A stretch of 36,222 nucleotides of DNA from Planctomycetales bacterium (GCA_027449865.1 DAIDKV010000019.1:1-36222), one strand, 5' to 3'. Positions 1-9,350 are shown, numbered from the stretch's first letter. Notes: a model not told the origin generated them from the sequence alone. A program made the numbers and translations.

Positions 1-258
1 GAAATCGATCAGCGTCGGCCGATCGGCGGCTCGGAGATCGGGTCGGCCGTCGGGGTCGAGCGCGGCGCCGTAGAGAGCGACGATCGGCACACCGCTCGCG
101 GTCTTGAGCCGGACCAGCTCGGCGCCGTTGCGCGGGCGGACGACAGCATAAGCCTGACCCTGGGACTCTTGTCCGGGGAAAATGAGGCGAGTCTGGAACG
201 AGAACATCAGGGTGCCGAAGGCCAGGTAGGAAATGGAGAGGAAGCGAGCGATTCGCAT
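1..258 (-). CDS. Alpha/beta hydrolase, N-terminal part (runs off the left edge)
   Basis: The first 86 residues of a minus-strand protein are visible; the rest lies beyond base 1. The N-terminus is a short hydrophobic, export- or anchor-like segment (MRIARFLSISYLAFG) followed by RLIFPGQ. That arrangement resembles membrane-anchored alpha/beta hydrolases of the BEM46/serine-aminopeptidase type, where this region precedes the catalytic core. The segment ending SGVPIVALYGAAL resembles the first strands of the hydrolase fold. The nucleophile elbow and the catalytic triad are not in the window, so the hydrolase call rests only on the N-terminal pattern. The ATG at 258 is the only suitable start before the reading frame loses coding character. 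Substrate unknown. Confidence 0.6.
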   Translation of the reverse strand, partial: MRIARFLSISYLAFGTLMFSFQTRLIFPGQESQGQAYAVVRPRNGAELVRLKTASGVPIVALYGAALDPDGRPDLRAADRPTLIDF

Positions 259-468
259 CGGCCAGGGTCTACTTCCACGGAGGAAGGGGCGCGCGTCCGA
301 TCGACCCGGCGATGGCGGTTCGCCGGGTCGATCGGAAGGATTCGGGAGGGACTCGTCTTGGATCCTCAGTTGGGATGACTCCAGGTGGCTACGTCAAGAT
401 TCCTTCATGGGATGAGGGATTCATTCGAGGACCAGGCAACGAGTTGCGACGGGATATCCCGGATCGGA

Positions 469-1158
469 TCAAAGGCCGCTGCCGAAGCCCGAAGGTTCGC
501 CGCGGTGGTTGTGGTTGTGGTGATGGTCCACCGTCATCCCCTCGTGCGACTCCTTGCGGGTCGAAAGGTGGGGTCCGCGGAGGACGGACTGGCCGGCACG
601 GGCGTGCTGGGTGTGCCCGCGAAGCGGGCCGCGACGGAGCGGGGGCTCGCCAGCGGTGGCGGCCAGGCCCGACGAGGCGGCGTGCGTCTCGTACGGGACG
701 TCGAAGTCATCGGTTTCGTAGTCGTCGTAGCGGGAGACGTACCCCGGCATCTTGGAGCGCTCCAGCTCCTCGGCGTAGGAGGCGAGGACGGCCGCCTGGA
801 TCTTCTCGCGACACATCGAGTTGATCGGATGGGCGATGTCGGCGTGGAGCTTGGCTCGCCCGTCGGCGTCGCGCAGGGCCCGGTTCTCATCGAGCCGACA
901 TCCGCACTGGTTGCAGAAGCGGCTCCGGAGGTGGTTCTTGGTGCCACAGTTGTGGCAGCGGTCGGTCAGCTTCCGCGACGGCATCGCGACGAAGAAGCCC
1001 TTGGCGCCCTCGATGATCTTGAGGTCGCGAATGACGAACATGTCGTCAAAGGTGATACTACAAAAGGCTTGCAGCCGCTCATTGCTCCCCGAGTTGTCTT
1101 CCATGAGCTTGATGCGGACTTCGGTGATCTCCACAGCCGGTACTCCTTTACGTGGCAT
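469..1158 (-). CDS. spoVG: SpoVG family protein with an inserted zinc ribbon
   Basis: SpoVG proteins are small nucleic-acid-binding regulators, first known from Bacillus septation and sporulation. The core is recognisable here: [10 protein letters not shown] at the N-terminus, then [26 protein letters not shown] and [16 protein letters not shown] normal SpoVG is about 85-100 residues; this one is 229. The extra length is a four-cysteine zinc ribbon (C68, C71, C82, C85) inserted between the AMPSRK and DIAHPIN blocks, and a poorly conserved C-terminal tail ending in a histidine-rich stretch (DHHHNHNH, residues 211-218). The gene starts 7 bases downstream of ispE on the same strand, so the two are almost certainly co-transcribed; ispE and spoVG are also close neighbours in Bacillus. 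The family call is strong; the role of the ribbon and His tail is unknown. Confidence 0.9.
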   Translation of the reverse strand: MPRKGVPAVEITEVRIKLMEDNSGSNERLQAFCSITFDDMFVIRDLKIIEGAKGFFVAMPSRKLTDRCHNCGTKNHLRSRFCNQCGCRLDENRALRDADGRAKLHADIAHPINSMCREKIQAAVLASYAEELERSKMPGYVSRYDDYETDDFDVPYETHAASSGLAATAGEPPLRRGPLRGHTQHARAGQSVLRGPHLSTRKESHEGMTVDHHHNHNHRGEPSGFGSGL

Positions 1159-1165
1159 TCGCTGC

Positions 1166-2044
1166 TCAGGGGCCGCAGGTCACGACCCGGACCCATCCTA
1201 GTCCGAGGGGTTGAAGCACTTCCGCGGCGTGGCGGGCCGCGGTTCGGTCGCGGCAGAGGCCGTAATAGGCCGAGCCGCTCCCGCTCATCGCGGACCCGTC
1301 AAGCAACGGGCCCAGGTCCGCCAGGGCATCCCGAACCCGGATCAACTCGGGTCGGATCGCCTCGGCGACGGGTTGGAGCCGGTTGAACAGGCTCCGTCCC
1401 AGTTCGGTCGTCTCGCCTCGCTCCAGCGCGGCCAGGATCGTCCCGGCCGATCTGGGGCCCTCGGGCGGCACGACCTGACGGTAAACGTCGGCCGTGCTGA
1501 CTCCGACAGGCGGACAGATTAGCACAAAATGATACTCCCGATTCAACGATACCGGCTCCACCCGTTCGCCCCGGCCTCGGCAAACGGCCGCGGGGAGATG
1601 GTTGAAGAACGGCACGTCGCTGCCGACCTCGGCCGCCAGGGCGTCCTTCTGCTCGGGAGCCAGTCCCAGCCCCCAGAGTTGATCCAGGCCCGCCAGGGTC
1701 GCCGCGGCGTCGCTCGAGCCGCCCGCGAGCCCAGCTTGCGCGGGGATCGCCTTGGCCAACTCGATCTCGGCACCACGTCGGCATCCGGTCGTCTCGCGGA
1801 GGCGATCGGCTGCCCGGATCACAAGGTTCTCGGCCCCGACCGGTAAGGTCGGATCGCTGCACCGAAGGCGGAGCTCGCCTGTCGGGTCGTCCCGGATCGT
1901 CAAGGTGTCGCACAGGCTGGTGGCGACCATCACGGTCTCAATTTCGTGATAGCCGTCGGGCCGGCGCCCCAGGATCTCCAGGAACAGGTTTAACTTCGCC
2001 GGCGCGAGGATCTCCACGCCACCGGCGACCGATCGTAGTTTCAT
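1166..2044 (-). CDS. ispE: 4-diphosphocytidyl-2-C-methyl-D-erythritol kinase
   Basis: IspE is a cytoplasmic GHMP kinase that phosphorylates CDP-methylerythritol with ATP in the MEP pathway of isoprenoid precursor synthesis. The protein has the expected motifs: [11 protein letters not shown] with the active-site lysine (K17), [11 protein letters not shown], the phosphate-binding loop [14 protein letters not shown] (101-114), and GSDVPFF with the catalytic aspartate (D143). The length of 292 residues from the ATG at 2044 fits the family. An in-frame start at 2095 would add 17 residues with no family counterpart (GLEGPGRSGEV...), so 2044 is preferred. It heads a two-gene unit with spoVG, 7 bases downstream. 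Confidence in the function is high. Confidence 0.95.
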   Translation of the reverse strand: MKLRSVAGGVEILAPAKLNLFLEILGRRPDGYHEIETVMVATSLCDTLTIRDDPTGELRLRCSDPTLPVGAENLVIRAADRLRETTGCRRGAEIELAKAIPAQAGLAGGSSDAAATLAGLDQLWGLGLAPEQKDALAAEVGSDVPFFNHLPAAVCRGRGERVEPVSLNREYHFVLICPPVGVSTADVYRQVVPPEGPRSAGTILAALERGETTELGRSLFNRLQPVAEAIRPELIRVRDALADLGPLLDGSAMSGSGSAYYGLCRDRTAARHAAEVLQPLGLGWVRVVTCGP

Positions 2045-2325
2045 GAGTCCCGCGTCCCGGACTTCCCCGCTTCGACCGGGGCCTTCGAGGCCCACTTCGG
2101 CCGGGTCGATCCGAGCATACCACGGGCCTCTCGTCTCGCGGAAGCACCTCCAAACGATCCAGGGCTAGTCGATCGTCGGCAAGGGGTTACGGAGAGAAGG
2201 GCCCGTCGCGTGCGTCTCACTTCGCGGGTCTCAAATCCGCGGTGGTTCTATCCCGATTGGTGCTTCGCCGCAAGTCCGAAAAATTCCTCAAGTCGGAAAA
2301 GGCTTTGGCCGGCCGACGCTCTTTT

Positions 2326-2796
2326 TCAGACGCCCCGATCGGGCCGACGCGATGTGGGAGGTTGGCCCCCGCCAGGACGTCCGACGAGCCGATCTCGAAG
2401 AGCCCGAAGCTCCCCGACGTCGGCGGCCTGGCCCGTCGCTTCAAGAGACTGAATCAGGCCGTCGAGCGCCTCATAGAATGGTCGATTGGCCGGTCGATCG
2501 GGCGGGAGAACGCCGGAGAAGCCGGGAGGAATCGAGCGCTGGACAAGCTCGACGGCATAGCCGAAGTGGCCGCGGGCGAGGCTGGGGTCGCGGAAATCTT
2601 CCAGCGCGATCCGGCCGAGGCCGAGATGAATCCAGATGTTGTCGCGGCAGGCGGCCAGCGCATAGCGAAGGGCGTCTCGGGCTCCCTCGGGATCGCCGGC
2701 CGCGCGGATCTCCATCCCTTCCTCGTAATCCATCTCGGTCTCCTGGACACAGCCGGGGTGTCCGAGCTGGAAGCGGTTCCCCCCGATCGGGACCAT
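2326..2796 (-). CDS. Small tetratricopeptide-repeat-like protein
   Basis: A 156-residue protein with a TPR-like helical pattern: MDYEEGMEIRAAGDPEGARD, then ALRYALAACRDNIWIHLGLG, RIALEDFRDPSLARGHFGYA, and a third helical pair near residue 110. It has no signal peptide or membrane segment, and the C-terminal 20 residues are basic and proline-rich. Such small TPR proteins usually act as binding partners, but nothing here identifies the partner. The open frame continues 113 codons upstream to 3135, but that stretch is Arg/Gly/Pro-rich low-quality sequence, so the ATG at 2796 (MVPIGGNRF) is chosen. No clear ribosome-binding site precedes it, which leaves the start uncertain. Confidence 0.65.
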   Translation of the reverse strand: MVPIGGNRFQLGHPGCVQETEMDYEEGMEIRAAGDPEGARDALRYALAACRDNIWIHLGLGRIALEDFRDPSLARGHFGYAVELVQRSIPPGFSGVLPPDRPANRPFYEALDGLIQSLEATGQAADVGELRALRDRLVGRPGGGQPPTSRRPDRGV

Positions 2797-3309
2797 GCGA
2801 AGCGGCCCGGTTCGTCTCGATGCCGGTGGGCCAGGTCGCCGGCCTGGCCCTGGGCCTCGGGGACGCCCTGGGTCGGATCGCCCCGCCCGGCCGCCGTGTG
2901 CCCTCTCCGAACTGCCCGGACCATCTCGTCCCTCGCCCGCCATCACCTGGACCTCCGATCCCATCCTCAATTGGACCGCGCCGATTCGCGATCCTTTCTG
3001 GGATCTCATCATAACAGTTCCGGCGGATCGCCTGATCGCAGGACGCAAGGCCGGGCTTGACGGCTGGCGAGGATGAGGTACCTTACGCCTCGAAGTCGCG
3101 GACGGTCGATCAGGGACCGCGCGGCCTTCACCCATCTTGTGGATTGGATCGGCCAGGCGCCCCAGACCATGTCGAGACGGGCGAATCCGCCTGGTTTGAG
3201 CAGGCGAGCCGGATGATAGGGCGCGGGGTCTCGTGCGCCCGGACGGAGGAATAGGGCCTGGCGGCTTTCGTCCGTCAACGGCCTCGGTCTCCGCACGACG
3301 GAGGGATTG
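2797..3309. other. Intergenic region between divergent genes, no gene seen
   Basis: About 510 bases separate the TPR gene (minus) from the secreted Ig-like protein (plus). Reading frames are open on both strands, but their translations are Arg/Pro/Gly-rich without domain patterns, as expected of GC-rich non-coding DNA. I see no tRNA, clear promoter or terminator. The only functional element is the ribosome-binding site GGAGGG at 3300-3305, which belongs to the downstream gene. Confidence 0.5.
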
Positions 3310-4653
3310 ATGTCGTCTCTGGTTAGACCAAGGGGTCGGGACTCTCGGCCAGGCCGTGCCTCGGCGCGCCGCGAAATGGAGGTTCTGGAATCCCGGGCCT
3401 TGCTCAGCACGACCACGACGAGCAATCTCTTCGGCGCCCCGACCACCCCGGCGACCCCGACGGGCCTGCCGACGGTTCTCAATCTCAAGTCGGTCGCCTC
3501 GCTGGCCGAGGCCGGACAGCCAATTCCGTTGGTTGCCAGCGTGGGGCCCAGCGGAAATGCAAAGCAGTTGAAGGCGTCGATTGGTCAGGCCATCTCAGGC
3601 ACGATTGAGATCTACACAATCACGCCCAGGCATACCCTGCTCGGAAGCATCGCGATCAACAAGGGGGCGAGCAGCTCGAACAATTCGTTCCTCACAGCGC
3701 TCAGCTCCAGTTTCGGCGTGAACCCAGTTGGTTCGGGAAGCATCAACAACACGGCCTTTCTGACCACGACGAAGCTTCAGACCGTCGGCCAGACTGAGGT
3801 CCAGGCGAAGTTCATTCCCTCGAATTCGATCTACAGAGCCAGCACTTCGGACATCAAACTCCTGACGATCACGGCAAGGACGCGGAACGCCCCCACAAGC
3901 ACGACCCTGATCGCACCGACCAGCAACATCGAGGCGGGGGCGGCCATCTCCTTCACGGTCAACGTGCATAATGCGGATAGTAACCTCACAAGTGGCCACG
4001 TGCAGCTCGTGACGGTGGGCCCCCATCCGATTGTTCTGGGGCGAGACTCGATCGGGCTGTTTGACCGACCGGTCGGTTTCGCGACCAGCAAGCTTAGGGT
4101 GGGCACCTACGAGGTCGAGGCGGTCTTCACGGCGGGGACGAACCGGTTTGCCTCCAGCACCTCCGCGCCGGTGATGATTACCGTGACGCCGCTCTCAGCC
4201 GTCTCGTTCCGGGTGAAGCCCATTCGGCCCTATGGCTACATGGGCCAGCCGCAGAGCTTCGACGTGACCGCGCTGGGAGCCAACGGGAAGGCACTGCCGA
4301 CCTACACCGGGACCGTCGGCTTTTCCAGCCCGACCGATTCGTGGACCATCCTTCCGCCGAACGTCTACAAGGAACTTCAGATCGCGCAGCCCGTGAACAA
4401 CGCCCCCTGGCTCGCGACCTTCTCACCCGGGGTCTACACCTTCACTCCGGCCGATCACGGGACGCATCGCTTTAACGGCGCTGTCACGTTCAACAAGGGG
4501 GGGATGAACAGCCTGGTCGTCACCCAGACGAACGATCCGGAGGTCACCGGGAGCACGATCATCGCGACCGCGCCCCGGACCCAGCCGAAGAAGGGCCACA
4601 CCGGGTATTATCCTCCCTACGGCTTCATCGATCTTCGCCAGAAGAAGAGTTGA
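3310..4653 (+). CDS. Secreted Ig-like repeat protein with LEPR-XLL-type N-terminus
   Basis: A 447-residue, Thr/Ser/Ala-rich protein. The N-terminus is basic and carries EVLESRALLS, a variant of the planctomycete LEPR-x-LLS motif found at the start of many large extracellular proteins, where it is thought to mark an export or surface-sorting region. The body contains beta-rich segments resembling bacterial Ig-like (Big) repeats: about residues 193-290, with SNIEAGAAISFTVNV and GTYEVEAVFTAGTNRF typical of such domains, and a further one from about 295 to 415 ending in PADHGTHRFNGAVTF. No enzymatic motif is visible. A likely role is in the cell surface or matrix. ATG 3310 is preferred over the adjacent TTG at 3307 because GGAGGG at 3300-3305 leaves a better spacing. 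It stands alone. Confidence 0.75.
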   Translation: MSSLVRPRGRDSRPGRASARREMEVLESRALLSTTTTSNLFGAPTTPATPTGLPTVLNLKSVASLAEAGQPIPLVASVGPSGNAKQLKASIGQAISGTIEIYTITPRHTLLGSIAINKGASSSNNSFLTALSSSFGVNPVGSGSINNTAFLTTTKLQTVGQTEVQAKFIPSNSIYRASTSDIKLLTITARTRNAPTSTTLIAPTSNIEAGAAISFTVNVHNADSNLTSGHVQLVTVGPHPIVLGRDSIGLFDRPVGFATSKLRVGTYEVEAVFTAGTNRFASSTSAPVMITVTPLSAVSFRVKPIRPYGYMGQPQSFDVTALGANGKALPTYTGTVGFSSPTDSWTILPPNVYKELQIAQPVNNAPWLATFSPGVYTFTPADHGTHRFNGAVTFNKGGMNSLVVTQTNDPEVTGSTIIATAPRTQPKKGHTGYYPPYGFIDLRQKKS

Positions 4654-4939
4654 CCCGAGACCGGTCGTGGCTGATCGGGTTTCCTGAGGGATGGATTTTG
4701 TGAATCTTGTGGACACCCGTCGATCGGGTTTTCGGGGTGCGCACGGCCCCGTTTCGGCAAGCGCTGCTGACCGTATCGGCGGCCGAGATTCCGGGAGGAC
4801 TCCCGGGCTCCGACCGTGCCACCTTGACCGCATGGCCGCTGAATCCGATCCTGGCATAGCTCGGACCGCGCGGGAATAATAGCGAGGTGCCTGTGCGGGA
4901 TCGCTCATCGTCTCCATTCAACCGAAACGAGTTTGCCCG

Positions 4940-7690
4940 ATGCCGTCGACCGTCGCCGAGCCCCCCCTCCCGATCGAGGAGGCTGAGGCCTTCGAGACCC
5001 TGCTGGTCCGCGCCCGGAAGCGTACTGGCAAGATCCCGCCCGAGGTGCTGGTTCGGCATGTCCTGGCGATCGTTCCGGCGAGCGAATGGCCCGTGCGCGT
5101 GGAGGCGCTCGACGCGCTCTTCCGTCGGCTGGACGCCTCCCACGAGGATCGGCTCCGGATCGAGACACGCCCGCCCGATGGCCGGATGCTTGGGCTCTGG
5201 GCGACACGAAGGCCCGGCTCGGGCGCCCGGCCCTACCGAACCGTCCTCGTCGGCATCGACCCGATCGGCGCTCGCTGCGACTGCCCCGACTTTCTTCGGA
5301 ACTCGCTGGGTCTTTGCAAGCACGCGCTGACGGTGCTGGAGCATGTTCACGCGCGTCCCCGGCTGCTCCAGCACGCGGTCAAGGAACAGGAGTGGGGCGA
5401 CCCGCCTGGACGAGAGGGTCTCTGGTGGGACCCGATCCGGCCGCTCACCGGGGTCGGTGACTGGATGGTCCGCCTCTCCTGGCGAGGCAAGACCGAACCG
5501 GTGGCCGCTCGATCGGCTCGAGCCGCCCAGGCCCTGCAATGGTTTCAGCCAACGGCCCGCGACGGCTGGGCAATTCTCAAAAACGCCCACCTTGACGATC
5601 CGAAGCGCCGGCTTGCGATCGTGGACGATCTGCTGAAGGTGATTCCTCCGGGAGCTTCGGGGATCCGACACGATTCGGCCGTGCGCGCCCTTCTCGTCCG
5701 CGAGCGGCAGCGGCTTGGGTTGATCGTCGACCAGGCCCTCGCGGCGGCTGAGATCCGACAGGGATTGCGGTCGCTGAAGCGGCCCCTGTATCCCTACCAG
5801 GAGGAAGGCGTTCGACGTTTCCTCGCCGAGGGCCGGTTGCTGCTCGCTGACGACATGGGCCTCGGCAAAACGGCGCAGGCGATCGCCGCCAGCGCTGTTC
5901 TCTGGAAGAGCGGACGCGTTCGACGCGGGCTCCTGATCACGCCCGCGAGCCTCAAGCCCCAGTGGGCCCGCGAGTGGGCCACCTTTTCCGAACTACCAAT
6001 CGAGATCGTCGACGGCACGCCCGATGCCCGACAGGCCCTCTATGCCTCGCGCAAGGAAGGCTTTCTCATCATCAATTATGAGCAATTGCTCCGCGATCTG
6101 GAAATTGTCCGCGGTTGGGATCCCGATCTTGTCGTGCTCGACGAGGCCCAAAGGATCAAGAACTGGGCGACCAAGACGGCCCTATCGGTCAAGGGGCTGA
6201 CGCCGAAATATCGGCTTGTCCTGACGGGGACGCCGATGGAGAACCGGATCGACGAACTGGCCTCGGTGGTCGAGTGGGTCGACGACATGGCGCTCGAGCC
6301 GAAGTGGCGGTTGAGCGCGTTTCACGCGATCCGCGAGGATGGCCGGGTCGAGATGGTTGGCGTTCGGCACCTGGGGACGATTCGGGATCGGCTCCGGCAC
6401 TGCATGCTCCGCCGGATCCGCCGCGATGTCCTCGACCAGCTTCCGCCGCGTACAGACACGCGCGTTCCTGTCGAGATGACCGAGGTCCAGCGCCGGCAGC
6501 ACGATTCGCTCGATCAGCCCATCATCATGCTGATGCAGAAGGCGATGCTCCGGCCACTTACACAGGCCGAGTTTCTTCGGCTCATGAGCCTTCTAACGAT
6601 CCAGCGGATTATTTGCAACGGGATCGCTCAGCTTCAGTTCGAGGAGATCTGGCCGACACTCCGCGATCGGAGACCGGATGACTCGGCACTCCAGGGACTG
6701 GCGACGCCGAAGCTCATCGAGCTTCGGCAGCTTGTCCAGCAGGTGGTGATCGGCCAGGGGCGCAGGGTGGTGATCTTCAGTCAGTGGCGCCGGATGCTCA
6801 ATCTGGCGAACTGGGCTGTCCGCGATCTTCTGGAGGAGAACGGCCTTCGCGCCGGCTTCTTCACCGGCGCCGAGAACAGCCGGCGGCGGACTCAGAACAT
6901 CGTCGAATTTCATGACGATCCCTCGTTCCGAATCCTATTCTCGAGTGATGCGGGCGGGGTTGGGCTAAACCTTCAGCGTGCCGCGAATTGTGTGATCAAT
7001 CTCGATCTGCCCTGGAACCCGGCCGTGCTGGAGCAGCGGATTGGGCGGGTGTACCGACTGGGGCAGAAGACGCCGATTGATGTCTATAATCTCGTCAGCG
7101 AGCAGGGGATCGAGTCGCGGATTTCGGTTTTGGTGGATACGAAGCAGGCGTTCTTCAAGGGGCTTTTCGACGGGGATACGGAGACGGTTCGATTTGGTGA
7201 GGCGTCGGGATTCCTGGCGAGGATGCAGAAGCTGATCGACCCATCGGCGATCGCGGTGATCGCGGCGAGGGGCGGCCAGGCGGAGGCGGAGGCCGATCGA
7301 GATGGTCCCGACGCCGACATCGACCTCGATGACGCGGCGGAGGATTCGCTCGGCGAACTGATCGACGCGGCCGATGAGTCGGACGACGACGAGGTTCCGG
7401 AGGCTGAGGCCGTGATCGAGCCGTCATCGACGGCTCTCGAGGTGACGGTCCCCGAGCCGCAACGATCGGAGGCGACGTCTGGTCACGACGGCGAAGGGCG
7501 ACCCTCCTTGCCGTCGCCGGCCAGCGTCCGCGAGCTGTTTTCACGGCTGGAGGTTCGGCGTGAGCCGGCCTCGGGGAAGGTCGTGATCGAGGCGCCGGCC
7601 GAGGTCGCTGGGGAACTTGGAGCGCTCTTCGAGGGCATGGCTTCCCTCTTGCAGAGTTTCGCTCGTCCGGGCTCGGGTTCGTCGACTTAG
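4940..7690 (+). CDS. SWIM zinc-finger SNF2-family helicase
   Basis: A 916-residue cytoplasmic SWI2/SNF2 ATPase, predicted to translocate on double-stranded DNA or remodel protein-DNA complexes. Domain order: an N-terminal SWIM zinc finger (C113, C115, C126, H128), a linker, the SNF2 N-terminal ATPase lobe with Walker A DDMGLGKT (304-311), Walker B DEAQ (401-404) and TGTPMENR (429-436), the helicase C lobe with GGVGLNLQ and QRIGRVYRLGQ (699-709), then an acidic tail around 785-830 and a final helical segment. The Walker B box is DEAQ where most SNF2 proteins have DEAH. Neither neighbour is related to DNA metabolism, so the gene appears to be a single transcription unit. No convincing Shine-Dalgarno precedes the ATG, but coding character starts there. 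Confidence 0.9.
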   Translation: MPSTVAEPPLPIEEAEAFETLLVRARKRTGKIPPEVLVRHVLAIVPASEWPVRVEALDALFRRLDASHEDRLRIETRPPDGRMLGLWATRRPGSGARPYRTVLVGIDPIGARCDCPDFLRNSLGLCKHALTVLEHVHARPRLLQHAVKEQEWGDPPGREGLWWDPIRPLTGVGDWMVRLSWRGKTEPVAARSARAAQALQWFQPTARDGWAILKNAHLDDPKRRLAIVDDLLKVIPPGASGIRHDSAVRALLVRERQRLGLIVDQALAAAEIRQGLRSLKRPLYPYQEEGVRRFLAEGRLLLADDMGLGKTAQAIAASAVLWKSGRVRRGLLITPASLKPQWAREWATFSELPIEIVDGTPDARQALYASRKEGFLIINYEQLLRDLEIVRGWDPDLVVLDEAQRIKNWATKTALSVKGLTPKYRLVLTGTPMENRIDELASVVEWVDDMALEPKWRLSAFHAIREDGRVEMVGVRHLGTIRDRLRHCMLRRIRRDVLDQLPPRTDTRVPVEMTEVQRRQHDSLDQPIIMLMQKAMLRPLTQAEFLRLMSLLTIQRIICNGIAQLQFEEIWPTLRDRRPDDSALQGLATPKLIELRQLVQQVVIGQGRRVVIFSQWRRMLNLANWAVRDLLEENGLRAGFFTGAENSRRRTQNIVEFHDDPSFRILFSSDAGGVGLNLQRAANCVINLDLPWNPAVLEQRIGRVYRLGQKTPIDVYNLVSEQGIESRISVLVDTKQAFFKGLFDGDTETVRFGEASGFLARMQKLIDPSAIAVIAARGGQAEAEADRDGPDADIDLDDAAEDSLGELIDAADESDDDEVPEAEAVIEPSSTALEVTVPEPQRSEATSGHDGEGRPSLPSPASVRELFSRLEVRREPASGKVVIEAPAEVAGELGALFEGMASLLQSFARPGSGSST

Positions 7691-7841
7691 GCGGTGGAGA
7701 GTTGCGGAGGGCCGGGCTCTCAGGCATGCTGTGGGATCGTTGCTGTCCCCGGCGGCGAGTCGGGCTGGGCCGCCCGACGCGGGCCTCCCTCATCGGCCGC
7801 CCGTCGCCGTCCCACCCTCCCGATCACGGAGAACACCAGCC

Positions 7842-9197
7842 ATGGACCGTCGCGATTTCCTCAAGCAGACCACTGCCGCCGGCGCGGCCCCGTTCCTCCT
7901 CGGCGGACCGCCGGCCTTCCTCAAGTCGCTCCGACCGGGCCCCAACGAGCGGGTTCGATTTGCCTGCATCGGCGTTGGCGGCAAGGGAGATAGCGACTCC
8001 CGTGACGCTGGCCGCCACGGCGATGTCATCGCCATCTGCGACGTCGACGAGCACACCCTCGACCGCAAGGCCCAGCAGCTTTCCGACAAGCACAAGAATG
8101 TCAAAAAGTATTACGACTATCGGAAGATGCTCGAGGAGCTGGGCGATAAGATCGACGCGGTCACCGTCAGCACGCCCGACCATACCCACGCGCCGGCCAG
8201 CGTCATGGCGATGCGGATGGGCAAACACTGCTTCTGCCAGAAGCCGCTGACCTGGTCCATCGAGGAGGCCCGGGTGATGCGCACCCTCGCTGCCGAGAAA
8301 AACCTGGTCACTCAGATGGGCAACCAGGGGACGGCCGATAAGGGCTTCCGCTCGGGCGTGGAGCTTCTCCGCTCGGGCGTCCTCGGCTCGCTGAAGGAGA
8401 TCATGGTCTGGACCAATCGACCGATCTGGCCGCAGGGGATGCACCGTCCGAAGGAGACTCCGGGGATTCCCAGCAACTTCCACTGGTATGAATTCCTCGG
8501 CGCTGCCCCCGATCGCCCGTACCACCCGAGTTACGCACCTTTCAGCTGGCGCGGCTGGCTGGATTACGGCACCGGCGCTCTCGGCGACATGGCCTGCCAC
8601 ACCATCAACATTGCCTGCATGGCTTTTGAGCTGTTCGACGCGGAGTCGGTCGAGGTCCTCGATACCTCCGGGATCGTGGACGAGGCAAGCTATCCGGCCT
8701 GGTCGATCATCCGGACGCAGTTTGGCCCCCGGAGTGGCCGCGGCCCGGTGACGATGACCTGGTACGACGGCGGCGAGAAACTCCCGAAGGAGAAGCGGGA
8801 GTTCACCAAGCACCTCCACGGCCGGAAGCCCTCGGGCAGCGGCCTGCTCCTGATCGGCGAGAAGGGATCGTTCTACTCCGAGAACGACTACGGCGCCGAG
8901 CACGTTTTGCTTCCGGCCAGCGACTTCCAGAACGTGAAGCAGCCCGAGCCGACGCTGCCGCGAACGAAGGGTCACTTCACCGAGTGGGTCGAGGGGATCC
9001 AGGCGAGCGACCCGCACAAGCCGATGTCGAACTTCCAGTACTCCGGCCGCCTGACCGAGACCGTTTTGCTCGGCGTCGTGGCGCTGAGGGCCGGAAAGAA
9101 GATCGAATGGGATGGCGAGGAGATGCGAGTGAAGAATTGCGCCTTCGCCAACGATTTCGTTCGCCGCGACTATCGCCGCGGGTTCTCGATCCATTGA
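7842..9197 (+). CDS. Tat-exported Gfo/Idh/MocA family oxidoreductase
   Basis: A 451-residue NAD(P)-dependent dehydrogenase of the Gfo/Idh/MocA family, enzymes that mostly act on sugars, inositols or their derivatives. The N-terminus has a twin-arginine signal (DRRDFLKQT, then TAAGAAPFLLGG), so the protein is probably exported folded with its cofactor. The Rossmann loop is ACIGVGGKG (41-49). The usual EKP catalytic motif appears as CQKP with K134 conserved. A C-terminal alpha/beta domain follows, with the family's DYGTGALGDMACHTIN pattern. Planctomycetes carry many exported paralogues of this type and their substrates are mostly unknown. The ATG at 7842 is supported by GGAG at 7828-7831. The open frame upstream to 7617 overlaps the SNF2 gene and is not coding. 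Confidence 0.9.
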   Translation: MDRRDFLKQTTAAGAAPFLLGGPPAFLKSLRPGPNERVRFACIGVGGKGDSDSRDAGRHGDVIAICDVDEHTLDRKAQQLSDKHKNVKKYYDYRKMLEELGDKIDAVTVSTPDHTHAPASVMAMRMGKHCFCQKPLTWSIEEARVMRTLAAEKNLVTQMGNQGTADKGFRSGVELLRSGVLGSLKEIMVWTNRPIWPQGMHRPKETPGIPSNFHWYEFLGAAPDRPYHPSYAPFSWRGWLDYGTGALGDMACHTINIACMAFELFDAESVEVLDTSGIVDEASYPAWSIIRTQFGPRSGRGPVTMTWYDGGEKLPKEKREFTKHLHGRKPSGSGLLLIGEKGSFYSENDYGAEHVLLPASDFQNVKQPEPTLPRTKGHFTEWVEGIQASDPHKPMSNFQYSGRLTETVLLGVVALRAGKKIEWDGEEMRVKNCAFANDFVRRDYRRGFSIH

Positions 9198-9210
9198 CGA
9201 TCGATCGATG

Positions 9211-9350
9211 GCCGGCGCGGCGGGAAAGCCCAACCCGCCGCGTCGCCGAGGGATGGGGGGGTGAATCCCTGGCGACGCGAGCGGGCGGTTGGACCGCCCG
9301 TCACGCCGTCGAGTGCAGGGGGTATAGCCCTCGCGACGTGACTGGGCGGT
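9211..9350. repeat. Two hairpins and an imperfect 23-base direct repeat
   Basis: The intergenic region behind the oxidoreductase gene contains two perfect 8-base-pair inverted repeats. One is GCGGCGGG at 9217-9224 with CCCGCCGC at 9234-9241; the other is CGGGCGGT at 9282-9289 with ACCGCCCG at 9293-9300, leaving a 3-base loop. Independently, 9267-9289 and 9328-9350 are an imperfect direct repeat, 19 of 23 bases identical, each ending in GGGCGGT. Neither hairpin is followed by a T-run, so they are not classical intrinsic terminators, though they may still slow polymerase or protect transcript ends. They could also be a remnant of a small dispersed intergenic element. Confidence 0.5.

Noticed and set aside
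385-1386. Plus-strand open frame across spoVG and ispE
   Set aside because: It is antisense to two well-supported genes and is low-complexity Val/Gly/Arg-rich.
2797-3135. 113-codon N-terminal extension of the TPR protein
   Set aside because: The translation is Arg/Pro/Gly-rich with no helical repeat pattern, so coding most likely begins at 2796.
4625-5671. Minus-strand open frame of 348 codons overlapping the SNF2 gene
   Set aside because: It is antisense to a clear SWIM-SNF2 domain, is rich in Arg/Pro/Gly and has no family pattern; long antisense frames are expected in GC-rich genes.
4940-9197. SNF2 helicase as part of a DISARM-like or other defence cluster
   Set aside because: No methyltransferase, DUF1998, PLD nuclease or similar partner is nearby; neighbours are a surface protein and an exported oxidoreductase.
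7824-9233. Minus-strand open frame of 469 codons
   Set aside because: It mirrors the Gfo/Idh/MocA gene exactly; the plus-strand protein has all the family motifs and the antisense product has none.
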